A program made the translations under genes and the position numbers. A model generated the notes under the pieces. It made no database searches and had not been told where the DNA came from. It saw only the letters and a program-made list of their open reading frames with translations. This document shows, piece after piece, positions 38,187 to 47,791 of a stretch of DNA of 64,000 bases (positions are counted from its first letter, which is position 1; each line of letters starts with the position of its first letter). Origin of the DNA: a bacterium (GTDB lineage Bacteria > SZUA-182 > DTGQ01); assembly GCA_040755755.1 (NCBI GenBank), contig JBFLZW010000055.1, positions 106,444-170,443 of the forward strand, in the 5' to 3' direction.

Positions 38187-40634
38187 ATGAGCTTACTTGA
38201 AGAACAAATAATCGTTGATATCGAAGATGAGATGAAAAATTCTTATCTCGATTATGCCATGAGTGTCATCATCGGCAGAGCCCTTCCTGATATCAGAGAT
38301 GGATTGAAGCCTGTTCATCGACGGATATTGTATGCCATGCACGAGCTGGGGCTTCTCTGGAACAAGCCCTTTCGAAAATCCGCACGTCTGGTTGGAGAGG
38401 TTTTGGGAAAATATCATCCTCATGGAGAAGCTTCGGTCTACGATGCCATATGCCGCATGGTCCAGAATTTCTCTCTTCGGTATCCTCTGATTAACGGGCA
38501 GGGCAATTTTGGTTCCATCGATGGTGATTCTCCGGCTGCGATGAGATATACGGAAGTAAAGCTTGAGAGGATTACTCAGGAATTTCTGAAAGATATCGAT
38601 AAAGAGACAGTTGATTTTGTCAAGAATTTCGATGAATCCCTGGAGGAGCCGCTCGTATTGCCCACCCCGGTTCCGAATCTTTTAATCAATGGTTCTTCGG
38701 GAATTGCTGTCGGCATGGCAACTAATATTCCGCCCCATAACCTGAATGAGGTTATTAATGGATTGATTTTCCTGATCGACAACCCGGATTCCCCAATCGA
38801 ACAACTTATGAAGTTCATTCAGGGGCCGGATTTTCCCACTGCGGGAATAATTCATGGAAGAAAAGGGATACTGGAAGCCTATACCACCGGCAAAGGCATT
38901 ATCAAACTTCGGGCCAAAGCGGAAATTGAAAGGGATTCAAAGACCGACCGGGACAGGATTATCATCTATCAGATTCCCTACCAGGTCAACAAAGCCAAGC
39001 TGCTGGAAAAAATAGCGGAATTGATTAACGAGAAAAAGATTGAAGGCATATCTGATTTGCGGGATGAATCTGACCGGGAAGGAATGCGGATCGTTATTGA
39101 ACTGAAAAAAAACGAGATAGCTCAGGCTACTCTCAATTTTCTCTATAAACATACTCCTCTCGAAACGAGCTTTGGCATTACCATGCTGGCGCTGGTCAAT
39201 AATCAGCCAAGAATTTTGAACCTAAAAGAGATACTCCAGATATTCATCCTCTACAGAAAAGAAATCATTATCCGCCGGACTACCTTCGAGCTTCGCCAGG
39301 CAGAAGAAAAACTCCATATTCTGGAAGGATTGAAAAAGGCCCTTGACCACATCGACCGCGTCATTGAGATTATCCGCTCTTCAAAAACCGTCGAGCAGGC
39401 CAGGGAGACCCTGATGGGAGAGTTCTCCTTAAGTGCTCTTCAGGCCAAATCGATTCTTGAAATGAGATTGCAGAAACTCACCGGCATGGAAAGAGAGGAA
39501 CTGGAAAACGATCTCAAAAACCTTTACGAAAAGATAGCTTATTTCCGGAAAGTTCTGGCAGAAGACCATCTGATCATGAATATTATCAAAGATGAGTTAT
39601 TGAATCTGCAAAACATATATAAAGATAACCGGCTGACCCAGATAGTCGATCATGAAGATGAAATCAGCTATGAGGATATGCTGACCGAGCAGGAGATGGT
39701 AGTCATCATAACTCACCGGGGATATATCAAGAGGACCTCTCTTGACCAGTATAAAATTCAAAAGCGGGCAGGATGCGGAGTCCGCGGAGTCTTAACCTCG
39801 GATGAGGATTTTACCGCTCATCTGTTTGTGACTACAACGCATAACTCCATTTTCTTCTTTACTGACACGGGAAGAGTCTTCTGCCTGAAAATCTTTGAGA
39901 TACCGGAAACCGGCCGCAGTGCCAAAGGAACCCCGATCGTAAATCTTTTACCCCTTCTCCCCGATGAAAAAATTGCCGCCTCATTTACCTTCAAGGAATT
40001 GCAGGAGGGGCAATACCTGGTTATGGCCACTAAAAAAGGACTGGTCAAAAAGACCTGTGCCGAAGAATTTAAAAATATCGAGAGATTCGGAAACCGGGGT
40101 ATCCGGGGATTGATTATCGGAGAAGATGACAGACTGGTGCAGGTTAAAATGACTAACGGAAATCAGGATATTCTTCTGGGCACCAGGGGAGGACAGGCCA
40201 TTCGGTTCAACGAGAAGCAGGTTCGTATCAGTGGACGGGTTTCTCAGGGAGTGAAGGGAATAAAGCTGGAAAAAAACGATGAAGTGGTGGCCGCGCTGAT
40301 CCTGAATGGCGATTCCAGTATCCTGACGGTAACGGAAAAGGGTTTTGGAAAGAGAACCAGCGTCGATGAATATGTATTACAGAACCGTGGAGGAAAGGGG
40401 CTGAAAAATATCAAGCTTACCTCCAAGAATGGCCATGTTGTCGGTATCAGGGAGGTTTTACCGGAAGAGACGCTGATGATCATCACCCTGAGAGGCAAGG
40501 TGATCTGGATGCGCATTAATGACCTGAGCAGGGATATGGGCCGGAATACTCAAGGTTTGAAGCTGATAGAGCTGGATGATGACGACAGGGTTGTGTCGAT
40601 TGACTCGTTTACGGAAAGCAGCGAGAAGGAGTAA
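38187..40634 (+). CDS. gyrA: DNA gyrase subunit A
   Basis: An 815-residue cleavage and wrapping subunit. The N-terminus is [20 protein letters not shown], and the catalytic Tyr121 is in AMRYTE. The quinolone-determining region reads [11 protein letters not shown], so the residue aligned with E. coli Ser83 is Ala82. The six-bladed C-terminal wrapping domain starts about residue 510; its GyrA box is degenerate (QKRAGCG instead of Q-R-R-G-G-R/K-G), with Q, the second basic residue and two Gly kept. It is in an operon with gyrB. Assignment as GyrA rather than ParC rests on the pairing with gyrB, length and the residual GyrA box. Confidence 0.93.
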   Translation: MSLLEEQIIVDIEDEMKNSYLDYAMSVIIGRALPDIRDGLKPVHRRILYAMHELGLLWNKPFRKSARLVGEVLGKYHPHGEASVYDAICRMVQNFSLRYPLINGQGNFGSIDGDSPAAMRYTEVKLERITQEFLKDIDKETVDFVKNFDESLEEPLVLPTPVPNLLINGSSGIAVGMATNIPPHNLNEVINGLIFLIDNPDSPIEQLMKFIQGPDFPTAGIIHGRKGILEAYTTGKGIIKLRAKAEIERDSKTDRDRIIIYQIPYQVNKAKLLEKIAELINEKKIEGISDLRDESDREGMRIVIELKKNEIAQATLNFLYKHTPLETSFGITMLALVNNQPRILNLKEILQIFILYRKEIIIRRTTFELRQAEEKLHILEGLKKALDHIDRVIEIIRSSKTVEQARETLMGEFSLSALQAKSILEMRLQKLTGMEREELENDLKNLYEKIAYFRKVLAEDHLIMNIIKDELLNLQNIYKDNRLTQIVDHEDEISYEDMLTEQEMVVIITHRGYIKRTSLDQYKIQKRAGCGVRGVLTSDEDFTAHLFVTTTHNSIFFFTDTGRVFCLKIFEIPETGRSAKGTPIVNLLPLLPDEKIAASFTFKELQEGQYLVMATKKGLVKKTCAEEFKNIERFGNRGIRGLIIGEDDRLVQVKMTNGNQDILLGTRGGQAIRFNEKQVRISGRVSQGVKGIKLEKNDEVVAALILNGDSSILTVTEKGFGKRTSVDEYVLQNRGGKGLKNIKLTSKNGHVVGIREVLPEETLMIITLRGKVIWMRINDLSRDMGRNTQGLKLIELDDDDRVVSIDSFTESSEKE

Positions 40635-40721
40635 AATCTTTTATTCATGATACTGTCTTGACAAGCATTCTTTGGGATGTTAATCTTGTAATCTATAACT
40701 CTAAAGTTTTGAGGAAAATCA

Positions 40722-42014
40722 TTGCTGGATATTAAATTCTTACGGGAAAACATAGAATCCGTCAAGGCCAGGCTGGAGCAGCGGGCGCAGGGGTCTTCTC
40801 TCGAGCAGTTCATCGGGCAATTTGTAGAGTATGATCAGGAGAGAAGATCAATTGTGCAGGAGGTTGACCGGCTGAAAAATCAGCGCAATCTTGTTTCAGA
40901 AAAAATCGGCGAGATGCGCAAAAAAGGGCTGGAAGCAGCGGACGAAATCCTTGAAATGCGGAATGTTTCAGCCAAAATTAAAGAGTACGACGATAAAATT
41001 AAAGAAATTCAGCTCAAACTGGACTCTATTCTTCCTTTCATCCCAAACCTTCCTCACCAGTCGGTGCCGGTTGGCAGGGATGAAAAAGATAATCCGGTTG
41101 TTCGCACCTGGGGTGAGATCAGAAATTTCAGCTTTCCTCCAAAGCCTCACTGGGACATTGGCGAGGAACTGGGTATTCTCGATTTTCCCCGCTCGGCCAA
41201 AATAGCCGGATCACGGTTTTCCCTCTATAAGGGAAAGGGTGCCTTACTCGAACGGGCTCTGATCAATTTCATGTTGGATCTGCACAGCAGGCATCATGGG
41301 TATACGGAGGTTTTACCTCCATTTATGGTTAATTATGACAGCATGTTTGCTACCGGACAATTGCCGAAATTTGAAGAGGAATTGTTCAAGACTTCCCAGG
41401 ATAATTATTACCTGATTCCAACGGCAGAGGTTCCGGTGACCAATATTCACCGGGATGAAATTTTGGAGGAAAGCCTGCTGCCGATAAAATATGTGGCCTA
41501 TACACCCTGCTTTCGGCGGGAAGCCGGCTCTTATGGCAAAGATACGCGGGGCCTGATCAGGCAGCATCAGTTCAATAAAGTAGAGCTGGTGTGGTTTTCT
41601 CATCCTGACAAGTCCTATGAGAATCTGGAAATCCTGGTCCGGCATGCCGAAGAAGTATTGCAGATTTTAAATCTCCCATATCGGGTGATCAGCTTATGTA
41701 CCGGCGATCTGGGATTTTCGGCAGCCAAGACCTATGATCTTGAAGTCTGGCTGCCGAGCCAGAATACCTATCGGGAAATTTCCTCCTGCAGTAATTTTGA
41801 GGATTTCCAGGCCCGGAGAGCCAAAATCCGCTACCGGGACCAGGAAAAAGGAAAGTCGCAGCTTGTTCATACCCTGAACGGTTCCGGTTTAGCCATCGGC
41901 AGAACCGTGGTAGCCATTCTGGAGAATTATCAGCAGAAAGATGGGTCGGTTGCAATTCCCCGAGGGCTTCAGCCGTATCTGGGAGGTATAGAGAAAATAA
42001 CGAAAGAAAATTAA
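40722..42014 (+). CDS. serS: Seryl-tRNA synthetase
   Basis: A 430-residue class II synthetase that charges tRNA-Ser and tRNA-Sec. TTG 40722 is the start: GAGG lies seven bases before it and the protein begins [20 protein letters not shown] as in the family. The N-terminal antiparallel coiled-coil arm is about 1-105. Motif 2 is [15 protein letters not shown] and motif 3 is [20 protein letters not shown]. Its two cognate tRNA-Ser genes follow directly, the first after nine bases, so synthetase and substrates may be co-transcribed. Confidence 0.97.
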   Translation: MLDIKFLRENIESVKARLEQRAQGSSLEQFIGQFVEYDQERRSIVQEVDRLKNQRNLVSEKIGEMRKKGLEAADEILEMRNVSAKIKEYDDKIKEIQLKLDSILPFIPNLPHQSVPVGRDEKDNPVVRTWGEIRNFSFPPKPHWDIGEELGILDFPRSAKIAGSRFSLYKGKGALLERALINFMLDLHSRHHGYTEVLPPFMVNYDSMFATGQLPKFEEELFKTSQDNYYLIPTAEVPVTNIHRDEILEESLLPIKYVAYTPCFRREAGSYGKDTRGLIRQHQFNKVELVWFSHPDKSYENLEILVRHAEEVLQILNLPYRVISLCTGDLGFSAAKTYDLEVWLPSQNTYREISSCSNFEDFQARRAKIRYRDQEKGKSQLVHTLNGSGLAIGRTVVAILENYQQKDGSVAIPRGLQPYLGGIEKITKEN

Positions 42015-42023
42015 TATTATTCT

Positions 42024-42106
42024 GGAGGGATGGCCGAGTGGCTTAAGGCGGCGGTCTTGAAAACCGTTGATCGAAAGGTCCGTGGGTTCGAATCCTACTC
42101 CCTCCG
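42024..42106 (+). tRNA. tRNA-Ser (UGA)
   Basis: Acceptor GGAGGGA pairs with TCCCTCC, with discriminator G. The anticodon loop CTTGAAA on stem GCGGT/ACCGT gives anticodon TGA. The T-loop is GGTTCGAATCC. A variable arm is present (class II). CCA is not encoded. Confidence 0.93.
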
Positions 42107-42123
42107 CTTTCCGAAATAAACCT

Positions 42124-42213
42124 GGAGAGGTGGCCGAGTAGGCTTAAGGCGCTCGCCTGCTAAGCGAGTGAGTGGGGAAACTCACTTCGAGGGTTCGAAT
42201 CCCTCCCTCTCCG
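42124..42213 (+). tRNA. tRNA-Ser (GCU)
   Basis: Acceptor GGAGAGG pairs with CCTCTCC, with discriminator G, followed by a genomic CCA (42214-42216). The anticodon loop CTGCTAA on stem CTCGC/GCGAG gives anticodon GCT. A long variable arm (GTGAGTGGGGAAACTCAC) confirms tRNA-Ser. The adjacent tRNA-Ser (UGA) lacks the encoded CCA. Confidence 0.95.
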
Positions 42214-42283
42214 CCAGTTTTTAGTATGCACTACAAGCAGCCGGGATTTCCCTCCTTCAAACTCTTACAGATAGAAGAAAAGT

Positions 42284-43093
42284 ATGACCTTCGGGAAAAA
42301 ATACCGTAATTTCCTCTTCTTGTATGCTCTTGTATATTTATTGCTGCTTCCTGGGACTGCTGCCCGGCCTCCTGTTTGCCCTGGCCAGGATTTGCCTGCA
42401 ATCCAGACCCAGGAACCAGGCCATGCAGACCGGTGCCTGGTCATCGATCCCGGCCACGGCGGGAAGGACAGCGGAGCTGCTTTTGGAACGAGCCTGTCAG
42501 AAAAAACCCTGACCTTAAGTATTGCCCAGAAGTTGAAAGAGCTTATCGAAGCTGACACTTCGCTGAATACCGGCCTGAAGGTGCTGCTGACCCGGGCAGG
42601 TGATAATGATGTGCCACTTGATGAGCGGGCGGCCATTGCCAATCACCATAAGGCAGAGCTGCTGCTCAGCATTCACTTCAGCAGTCACCTTTATCCTGCT
42701 GTGGAGGAGCTGCAGATTTTCATTGCCGATTACTCGCCGGAGGAACTGGAATATTTTGCGATAGCTGTCGATAGCTGGACATCGATGCAAAGCAGGCATC
42801 TTGCCGAAAGCCAAACATTAGCCCAAAATATCGAGAAGGCAGCCAGGGAAAGTATGGCCTTTAAGGCCGTCAACTTTCTGAAAGCTCCGGTCTATGTCCT
42901 GGAAGGGGCTTCGATGGCCGCGGTAGAGGTAGAAGCTGGTTTTGTTCCAACCCAGGAGAATATCAGGAAACTGGAAAGTGAAGAGTATCAGTGGCAGATT
43001 GCCAGGGTGCTCTTCCAGGGAATTATGAACTATCTCACCCAAGGCCAGGAGCAGGCTGAAGAGCACGACAGCGGCCAAGAGAAGGAAGAATGA
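42284..43093 (+). CDS. N-acetylmuramoyl-L-alanine amidase (Amidase_3)
   Basis: A 269-residue zinc amidase that cleaves the lactyl-amide bond between MurNAc and the stem peptide. The signal peptide is FLFLYALVYLLLLPGTAA, ending about residue 27. The catalytic domain starts LVIDPGHGGKDSGA. Zinc ligands are the His in DPGHGG, a Glu in LSEKTLTL and the His in LLLSIHFSSH; the catalytic Glu is in VEVEAGFV. There are no LysM, SPOR or AMIN domains, so targeting is unexplained. The gene overlaps the GerMN gene by four bases, implying a cell-envelope operon that continues with murI. Confidence 0.9.
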   Translation: MTFGKKYRNFLFLYALVYLLLLPGTAARPPVCPGQDLPAIQTQEPGHADRCLVIDPGHGGKDSGAAFGTSLSEKTLTLSIAQKLKELIEADTSLNTGLKVLLTRAGDNDVPLDERAAIANHHKAELLLSIHFSSHLYPAVEELQIFIADYSPEELEYFAIAVDSWTSMQSRHLAESQTLAQNIEKAARESMAFKAVNFLKAPVYVLEGASMAAVEVEAGFVPTQENIRKLESEEYQWQIARVLFQGIMNYLTQGQEQAEEHDSGQEKEE

Positions 43094-43713
43094 CCCGGAC
43101 AGCATCTGGATCGAAAAATCGAGGCCTCGTCAAACAATTTCTGATCATTATGCTGATTCTTATTCTTGCCGGCGTCGGGTTGTGGGTATGGACAGAGCTC
43201 AAGAACCCGAAAAAGCTGGTAAAGAGAAACCCGCTCCTGTCCAGAATCCTGGAGGAGACCAGCCAGGAAAAAGAGTTTCTGACCGTGCAGCTTTATTTTG
43301 CCAGCAAAACGGAATTCTCTCTGGGCATAGAGTCAAGAGAAGTCAAGGGGGAAAAGTCCGGTATCCAGCAGGAAATCCGCCATGCTCTCTCGGAGCTGAT
43401 CAAGGGACCGACTCAGGCTGATCTTGCTCCGACTATCCCTGTCGGAACCAGGCTTCGAAGTTTCTACCTGGATAAGAATGGGATTGGATATGCTGATTTT
43501 TCAAATGAAATGATCAAAAACCATCCGGGTGGCAGTTGGGGAGAGCTCATTACCATTTATTCGATCGTGAATACGATAACCAAAAATTTTCCTCAGGTTC
43601 ACCAGGTTAAGCTGCTCATAAACGGTCTTGAAGTGGAAACCCTGCGGGGACACCTTGACCTGCGCAGGGCATTTTCGTTCAATGAAGCCCTGGTTCATGC
43701 TCAGTCTGAGTAA
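43090..43713 (+). CDS. GerMN-domain membrane-anchored protein
   Basis: A 207-residue protein with one N-terminal membrane anchor (FLIIMLILILAGVGLWVW, about 17-34) and an exported GerMN domain. Typical text is VQLYFASKTEFSLGIESREV, ALSELIKGPTQADLAPTIP and TIYSIVNTITKNFPQVHQV. GerMN domains occur in sporulation proteins and in LpqB-like lipoproteins, but also in non-sporulating bacteria beside amidases, so sporulation should not be inferred. Its ATG overlaps the amidase stop. The pair probably acts together in peptidoglycan turnover. Confidence 0.85.
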   Translation: MTRTASGSKNRGLVKQFLIIMLILILAGVGLWVWTELKNPKKLVKRNPLLSRILEETSQEKEFLTVQLYFASKTEFSLGIESREVKGEKSGIQQEIRHALSELIKGPTQADLAPTIPVGTRLRSFYLDKNGIGYADFSNEMIKNHPGGSWGELITIYSIVNTITKNFPQVHQVKLLINGLEVETLRGHLDLRRAFSFNEALVHAQSE

Positions 43714-43767
43714 CGATCGTGAGCAGAGCAGGGATGGAAAACCAAAGAAGGATGACAGGAGCATACG

Positions 43768-44658
43768 TTGTCAACGGTAATTAACCAGTCGTATTTTCTT
43801 CCCAGTAATCCTGTCGGCATTTTTGATTCCGGTGTTGGCGGATTAACAGTGGTACGAGAAGTTATCCGCAACCTGCCTCATGAAAATATCGTTTATCTGG
43901 GCGACACGGCCCGGGTGCCGTACGGAGTAAAATCCCGGGACACGGTGACCAGGTACGCTTTTCAAAATACCAGATTCCTTCTGACCCAGGGCATTAAGGT
44001 TATTGTTGTAGCCTGCAATACAGCCTCCGCTTTTGCCTTGAGAAGGCTTCAGGATCATTTTCCGCTTCCCTGCCTTGGAGTTATCGAACCGGGAGTCAAG
44101 GTGGCCATGGAGCACACGATAACAGGACGGATTGGGGTCATCGGTACAGCCGGGACCATATCCAGTCAGGCTTATGTACAGGCCATTCAGGCAGTCGATC
44201 CGAAGGTTGAGGTATTCAGTCAGCCCTGTCCCCTCTTTGTACCCCTGGTGGAAGAAGCCCTGATTGACCATTCAATTGCCTATCAGGTGGCTCAGATGTA
44301 TCTTGAGCCGTTGAAACAGAAGCGGATTGATACCCTGATTCTTGGCTGTACTCATTATCCCTTGCTAAAAAAAGTCATTTCCGATATCATGGGTCCAGCG
44401 GTGACCCTTGTTGATTCAGCCACTTCGATTGCTCTGGAGCTTCAGACTGTTCTTCGCCGTGAGGGAATGACCAATCCACAAAAAGAGGGGGAAGTGCACC
44501 GGTTTTTTGTTACCGATATGCCGGAACAGTTTCAAAAATTGGGAAAGCTGTTTCTGCAGCAGACAATTTTTTCTGTCGAGCATGTTGATATATGCAGTTA
44601 TGGCCACGAGGAGGAAGGAGAAAGCGAGCATGAGAGTTGGCGGACGTGCCAACGATGA
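43768..44658 (+). CDS. murI: Glutamate racemase
   Basis: A 296-residue racemase that makes D-glutamate for peptidoglycan. Both catalytic cysteines are visible in [12 protein letters not shown] and [11 protein letters not shown], and the substrate loop is [12 protein letters not shown]. The start is TTG 43768; no ATG fits the domain start as well. The last about 25 residues ([18 protein letters not shown]) are not family-like and overlap the start of rph by 29 bases, which suggests that this tail is a by-product of coupling. Confidence 0.94.
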   Translation: MSTVINQSYFLPSNPVGIFDSGVGGLTVVREVIRNLPHENIVYLGDTARVPYGVKSRDTVTRYAFQNTRFLLTQGIKVIVVACNTASAFALRRLQDHFPLPCLGVIEPGVKVAMEHTITGRIGVIGTAGTISSQAYVQAIQAVDPKVEVFSQPCPLFVPLVEEALIDHSIAYQVAQMYLEPLKQKRIDTLILGCTHYPLLKKVISDIMGPAVTLVDSATSIALELQTVLRREGMTNPQKEGEVHRFFVTDMPEQFQKLGKLFLQQTIFSVEHVDICSYGHEEEGESEHESWRTCQR

Positions 44659-45373
44659 GTTGCGCAAGGTTGCAATAACCCGTAATTATCTGAAGTATGC
44701 CGAAGGCTCCGTGTTAATTGAAATCGGGGATACGAAAGTAATTTGCACGGCCAGTATTGAGGACAAGGTACCTCCCTTTTTAAAGGACACGGGGAGGGGA
44801 TGGATCACTTCGGAATATTCCATGCTGCCTCGCTCCTCGGCAACCCGCATCATCCGGGAATCCTCGCGGGGCCGGGTTGGAGGCCGGACCCATGAAATCC
44901 AGCGGCTTATCGGAAGATCGCTTCGATCCATCGTGGATCTCTCCCGTCTGGGAGAGCGGACCATCTGGATTGATTGTGATGTCATCCAGGCGGATGGCGG
45001 GACGAGAACAGCTTCCATTACCGGCGGATTTGTGGCCCTGGTTGATGCTTTAAGCGTGCTGAAAAAACAGGGCAGGATCAGCGAGTTGCTCATCAAGGAT
45101 TACGTTGCCGCTGTCAGCTCAGGGATTGTTAACGGTGAAACTTTCCTTGATCTTGATTATGAAGAAGACTCCCGCGCCGAAGTCGATATGAATTTCGTTA
45201 TGACCAGTGAGGGAAAATTTGTCGAGCTGCAGGGAACAGCGGAAAGCAACCCCTTTTCCCGGGAACAGCTCGATACTCTGATCAATCTCTCGCGTGATGG
45301 AATCAATGCTCTGATCGACAAACAAAAAGAGGCTCTGGGAGGAATCTCCTTTCGCCCTGAAATTCTGGTCTGA
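44630..45373 (+). CDS. rph: Ribonuclease PH
   Basis: A 247-residue phosphorolytic 3'-5' exoribonuclease that trims tRNA 3' ends. ATG 44630 ([14 protein letters not shown]) has AGGAG 10-15 bases upstream; an in-frame ATG at 44600 would add ten basic residues. Motifs are [51 protein letters not shown] and [20 protein letters not shown], which form the phosphate and RNA sites. It overlaps the murI end and is followed after 15 bp by rdgB, a classic rph-rdgB pair. Confidence 0.95.
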   Translation: MRVGGRANDELRKVAITRNYLKYAEGSVLIEIGDTKVICTASIEDKVPPFLKDTGRGWITSEYSMLPRSSATRIIRESSRGRVGGRTHEIQRLIGRSLRSIVDLSRLGERTIWIDCDVIQADGGTRTASITGGFVALVDALSVLKKQGRISELLIKDYVAAVSSGIVNGETFLDLDYEEDSRAEVDMNFVMTSEGKFVELQGTAESNPFSREQLDTLINLSRDGINALIDKQKEALGGISFRPEILV

Positions 45374-45388
45374 TGCCATAGAATAACC

Positions 45389-46030
45389 ATGAATAACCAT
45401 ACTGCCGTCATTCCTGATACCCTGATTGCAGCTTCTCATAACCCTCATAAAATCGAGGAGATCAGAAGCATCCTCAGCGATTTTCCCGTTCAGATTCTTT
45501 CTCTGAGGGACCTTGACTGGAAAGTCCCGCATCAGGAAGATGGCAGCAGTTATTACGAAAATGCCCTGAAAAAGGCCAGGGCCATTGCGAAGCATTTTGG
45601 CAGGCCTACCCTGGCAGAGGACTCAGGGCTGGAGGTGGATGCCCTCGGCGGTCAGCCCGGGATATATTCTGCGCGCTATGCCGGAGAAGATGCCACGGAT
45701 GAGGACAATAATCAGAAGCTGCTGACTGCTCTTTCTCCTGTGCCCATGTCCGAAAGAACAGCGCGCTATCGATGCACGCTCGTGCTCATGTATCCGGATG
45801 AAAGGGTTTACTCCTTTGAGGGTACGTGCGAGGGAATAATCACCCTTGCCCCGCAGGGGGAAGAAGGGTTTGGGTATGATCCTCTCTTTCTCGTGCCGGA
45901 GTATGGTAAAACCTTTGCCGAGCTGGGAGATGAAATTAAAAATAGAATCAGCCATCGAGCCCGTGCCCTGGCCAAATTGAAGAAATTTTTCAGAATTCCT
46001 GTTGACTTTTCAGAACAGAATTCCTTATAA
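45389..46030 (+). CDS. rdgB: XTP/dITP diphosphatase (RdgB/HAM1)
   Basis: A 213-residue house-cleaning pyrophosphatase that removes non-canonical purine triphosphates. Motifs are ASHNPHKIEEIRSIL, YYENALKKARAIAKHFG, LAEDSGLEVDALGGQPGIYS with the catalytic Asp, and GEEGFGYDPLFLVPE. It is typical throughout. The gene ends 34 bp before the tRNA-Pro gene. Confidence 0.95.
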   Translation: MNNHTAVIPDTLIAASHNPHKIEEIRSILSDFPVQILSLRDLDWKVPHQEDGSSYYENALKKARAIAKHFGRPTLAEDSGLEVDALGGQPGIYSARYAGEDATDEDNNQKLLTALSPVPMSERTARYRCTLVLMYPDERVYSFEGTCEGIITLAPQGEEGFGYDPLFLVPEYGKTFAELGDEIKNRISHRARALAKLKKFFRIPVDFSEQNSL

Positions 46031-46064
46031 TCCCCTCATACATGATACCGCACATACACTGTAT

Positions 46065-46138
46065 CGGGGCGTAGCGCAGCCTGGTAGCGCACCGGTTTTG
46101 GGAACCGGGTGTCGGAGGTTCAAATCCTCTCGCCCCGA
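46065..46138 (+). tRNA. tRNA-Pro (UGG)
   Basis: Acceptor CGGGGCG pairs with CGCCCCG, with discriminator A. The anticodon loop TTTGGGA on stem CCGGT/ACCGG gives anticodon TGG. The T-arm is GGAGGTTCAAATCCTCT. CCA is not encoded. The Fic gene begins 71 bp downstream. Confidence 0.94.
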
Positions 46139-46208
46139 TTGTTTTTTTCCGATATCTCTTCGCTATCTGCAATCGCTTGCATTTGGTGTGAGCAATTATC
46201 TTTTCAAG

Positions 46209-47330
46209 ATGAGTAATCCGGTTAAGTATCATTACGGTGCATTTCCCCCTCAGGAATTAGACTGGCAGCAGCTTGTTCCGCTGATCGGTCCGGCCAATGC
46301 GGCGCTGGCACGCTATGATGGAACGCTATCGGCTGTTCCCAATGCGGGCGTTCTCCTGACACCCCTGACTACTCAGGAAGCGGTCTTATCTTCCCGCATT
46401 GAAGGCACTCAGGCCACTATGGGTGAGGTTCTGGAATATGAAGCACAAGCAGGCCCGCAAAACCTCCCTCCCGAAAAAACGGCTGATATCAACGAGGTTT
46501 TGAATTACCGGAAAGCTATATGGCAGGCAGTAGATTTACTCAGAGATATTCCCCTTTGTCAGCGCTTGATCAAAGAGGCGCATCGCATCCTCATGGATGG
46601 CGTACGAGGCAGGAATAAAGCACCGGGTGAATACCGCAGGATACCAAACTGGATCGGTCCTCCAGGATGCCCTATTGAAGAGGCCCGCTTTATTCCTATC
46701 TCTCCGGACAAACTGAATGATAGCATGGCCTCCTGGGAGCGCTACATTCATACGGAATTTCCAGACCGGCTGGTTCAATTGGCTATTCTTCATGCGGAAT
46801 TTGAAGCGCTGCATCCTTTTCTGGATGGAAATGGCCGGTTAGGCCGCATGTTTATCCCGCTCTTTCTTTTCAAGATGGGTCTTCTTTCCAGTCCGATATT
46901 CTATATCAGCGCCTATTTCGAGCGCAACAGGGATGAGTATTACGAGCGCCTACTGGCTATTTCACGAAATAAGGCCTGGACAGAATGGTGTGTGTTTTTC
47001 CTTAAAGCGGTACAACAGCAGTCCCTGGAAAATCAGCAGAAAGCGGATGCAATTTTAAGGCTCTACGAGGATAAGAAAAAGCACATTACCAAATTGGCCC
47101 ATTCTCAGTATGCCATACATACCATTGATTTTCTTTTCCGCCGTCCGATTTTCAGGTCTCCCGAATTTGTCAGTCAAGCAGGTATCCCCGAACCGACAGC
47201 CAAGAGACTCCTGAAAGTACTGCGTGAAGATGGTCTGCTAAAAGTCTTGCAAGAGCCCAGCGGCAGGAAGGCTGCTGTCCTAGTGTTCCGGGAGCTATTG
47301 AATGCCGCGGAAGGATATGAAGCATTTTAA
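46209..47330 (+). CDS. Fic family protein (probable AMP-transferase, self-inhibited class II)
   Basis: A 373-residue Fic protein starting at ATG 46209. The Fic motif HPFLDGNGRLGR is at about 202-213 and is complete, so AMPylation (or deAMPylation) activity is possible. An inhibitory motif S-x-x-x-E-G (SSRIEGT, Ser61-Glu65-Gly66) lies N-terminal to the Fic core, as in class II Fic proteins that need no separate antitoxin. The C-terminus (about 300-373: SPEFVSQAGIPEPTAKRLLK) looks like a winged helix-turn-helix. Targets are unknown. The gene has tRNA-Pro upstream and a composite palindrome directly after its stop, and may be a mobile acquisition. Confidence 0.9.
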   Translation: MSNPVKYHYGAFPPQELDWQQLVPLIGPANAALARYDGTLSAVPNAGVLLTPLTTQEAVLSSRIEGTQATMGEVLEYEAQAGPQNLPPEKTADINEVLNYRKAIWQAVDLLRDIPLCQRLIKEAHRILMDGVRGRNKAPGEYRRIPNWIGPPGCPIEEARFIPISPDKLNDSMASWERYIHTEFPDRLVQLAILHAEFEALHPFLDGNGRLGRMFIPLFLFKMGLLSSPIFYISAYFERNRDEYYERLLAISRNKAWTEWCVFFLKAVQQQSLENQQKADAILRLYEDKKKHITKLAHSQYAIHTIDFLFRRPIFRSPEFVSQAGIPEPTAKRLLKVLREDGLLKVLQEPSGRKAAVLVFRELLNAAEGYEAF

Positions 47331-47407
47331 GGATCATGGATGATCCACAAAATGCTTTGTGGATCATTTTTTATAAAAAATGATCCACAAAATGCTTTGT
47401 GGATCAT
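47331..47407. repeat. Composite palindrome: two identical hairpins joined by an AT palindrome
   Basis: Directly after the Fic stop come GGATCAT-gg-ATGATCC (47331-47346), then two copies of ATGATCCACAAA-atgc-TTTGTGGATCAT (47340-47367 and 47380-47407), joined by TTTTTATAAAAA, itself palindromic. Each copy has 12-base perfect arms. The rest of the 461-bp gap (47408-47791) shows only short doubtful ORFs, including a signal-peptide-like start at 47563 (MKIKTLFLCLFMIF) with no continuing domain. Confidence 0.9.
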
Positions 47408-47791
47408 CAGTGAGCTACAAAATCTCTCCGACATCCTTAAGGAAAAAAGAAAAAATGGCTCTTCCGTAATAGGTGTGCTGGTTTTTGACAAAAATACCGT
47501 TATTCCTTCACTGGGTAAGTTTTATTTACCCGGACATCCGAGTCAATCGGGACATGGGAAACATGAAAATAAAGACCTTGTTTCTCTGCCTGTTCATGAT
47601 TTTCCTCCCAGAGTGGCGTGATATTTTATCGTATATTGTATTACTGATGCGAAAATTATGCCAAATTAGTCAAGGTCAAATCCTGCACAATTATTGACTG
47701 CATCCCTGGTCTTTTCTCATATCCAACGGGAAAGTATCCGTTTTCTGAGAGTCTCCATCAAAAATCTGAGAGTTTATTTTTCAAACAGGCT

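Noticed and set aside
43090..43713. GerMN protein as evidence for sporulation
   Set aside because: GerMN domains also occur next to amidases in non-sporulating bacteria, and no sporulation gene is present in the window.
46065..46138. tRNA-Pro as integration site for the Fic region
   Set aside because: I found no second copy of the tRNA 3' end downstream and no integrase gene in the window.
47340..47621. 93-codon ORF through the double palindrome
   Set aside because: Its first third is encoded by the palindromic repeat itself and the rest shows no domain or codon bias.
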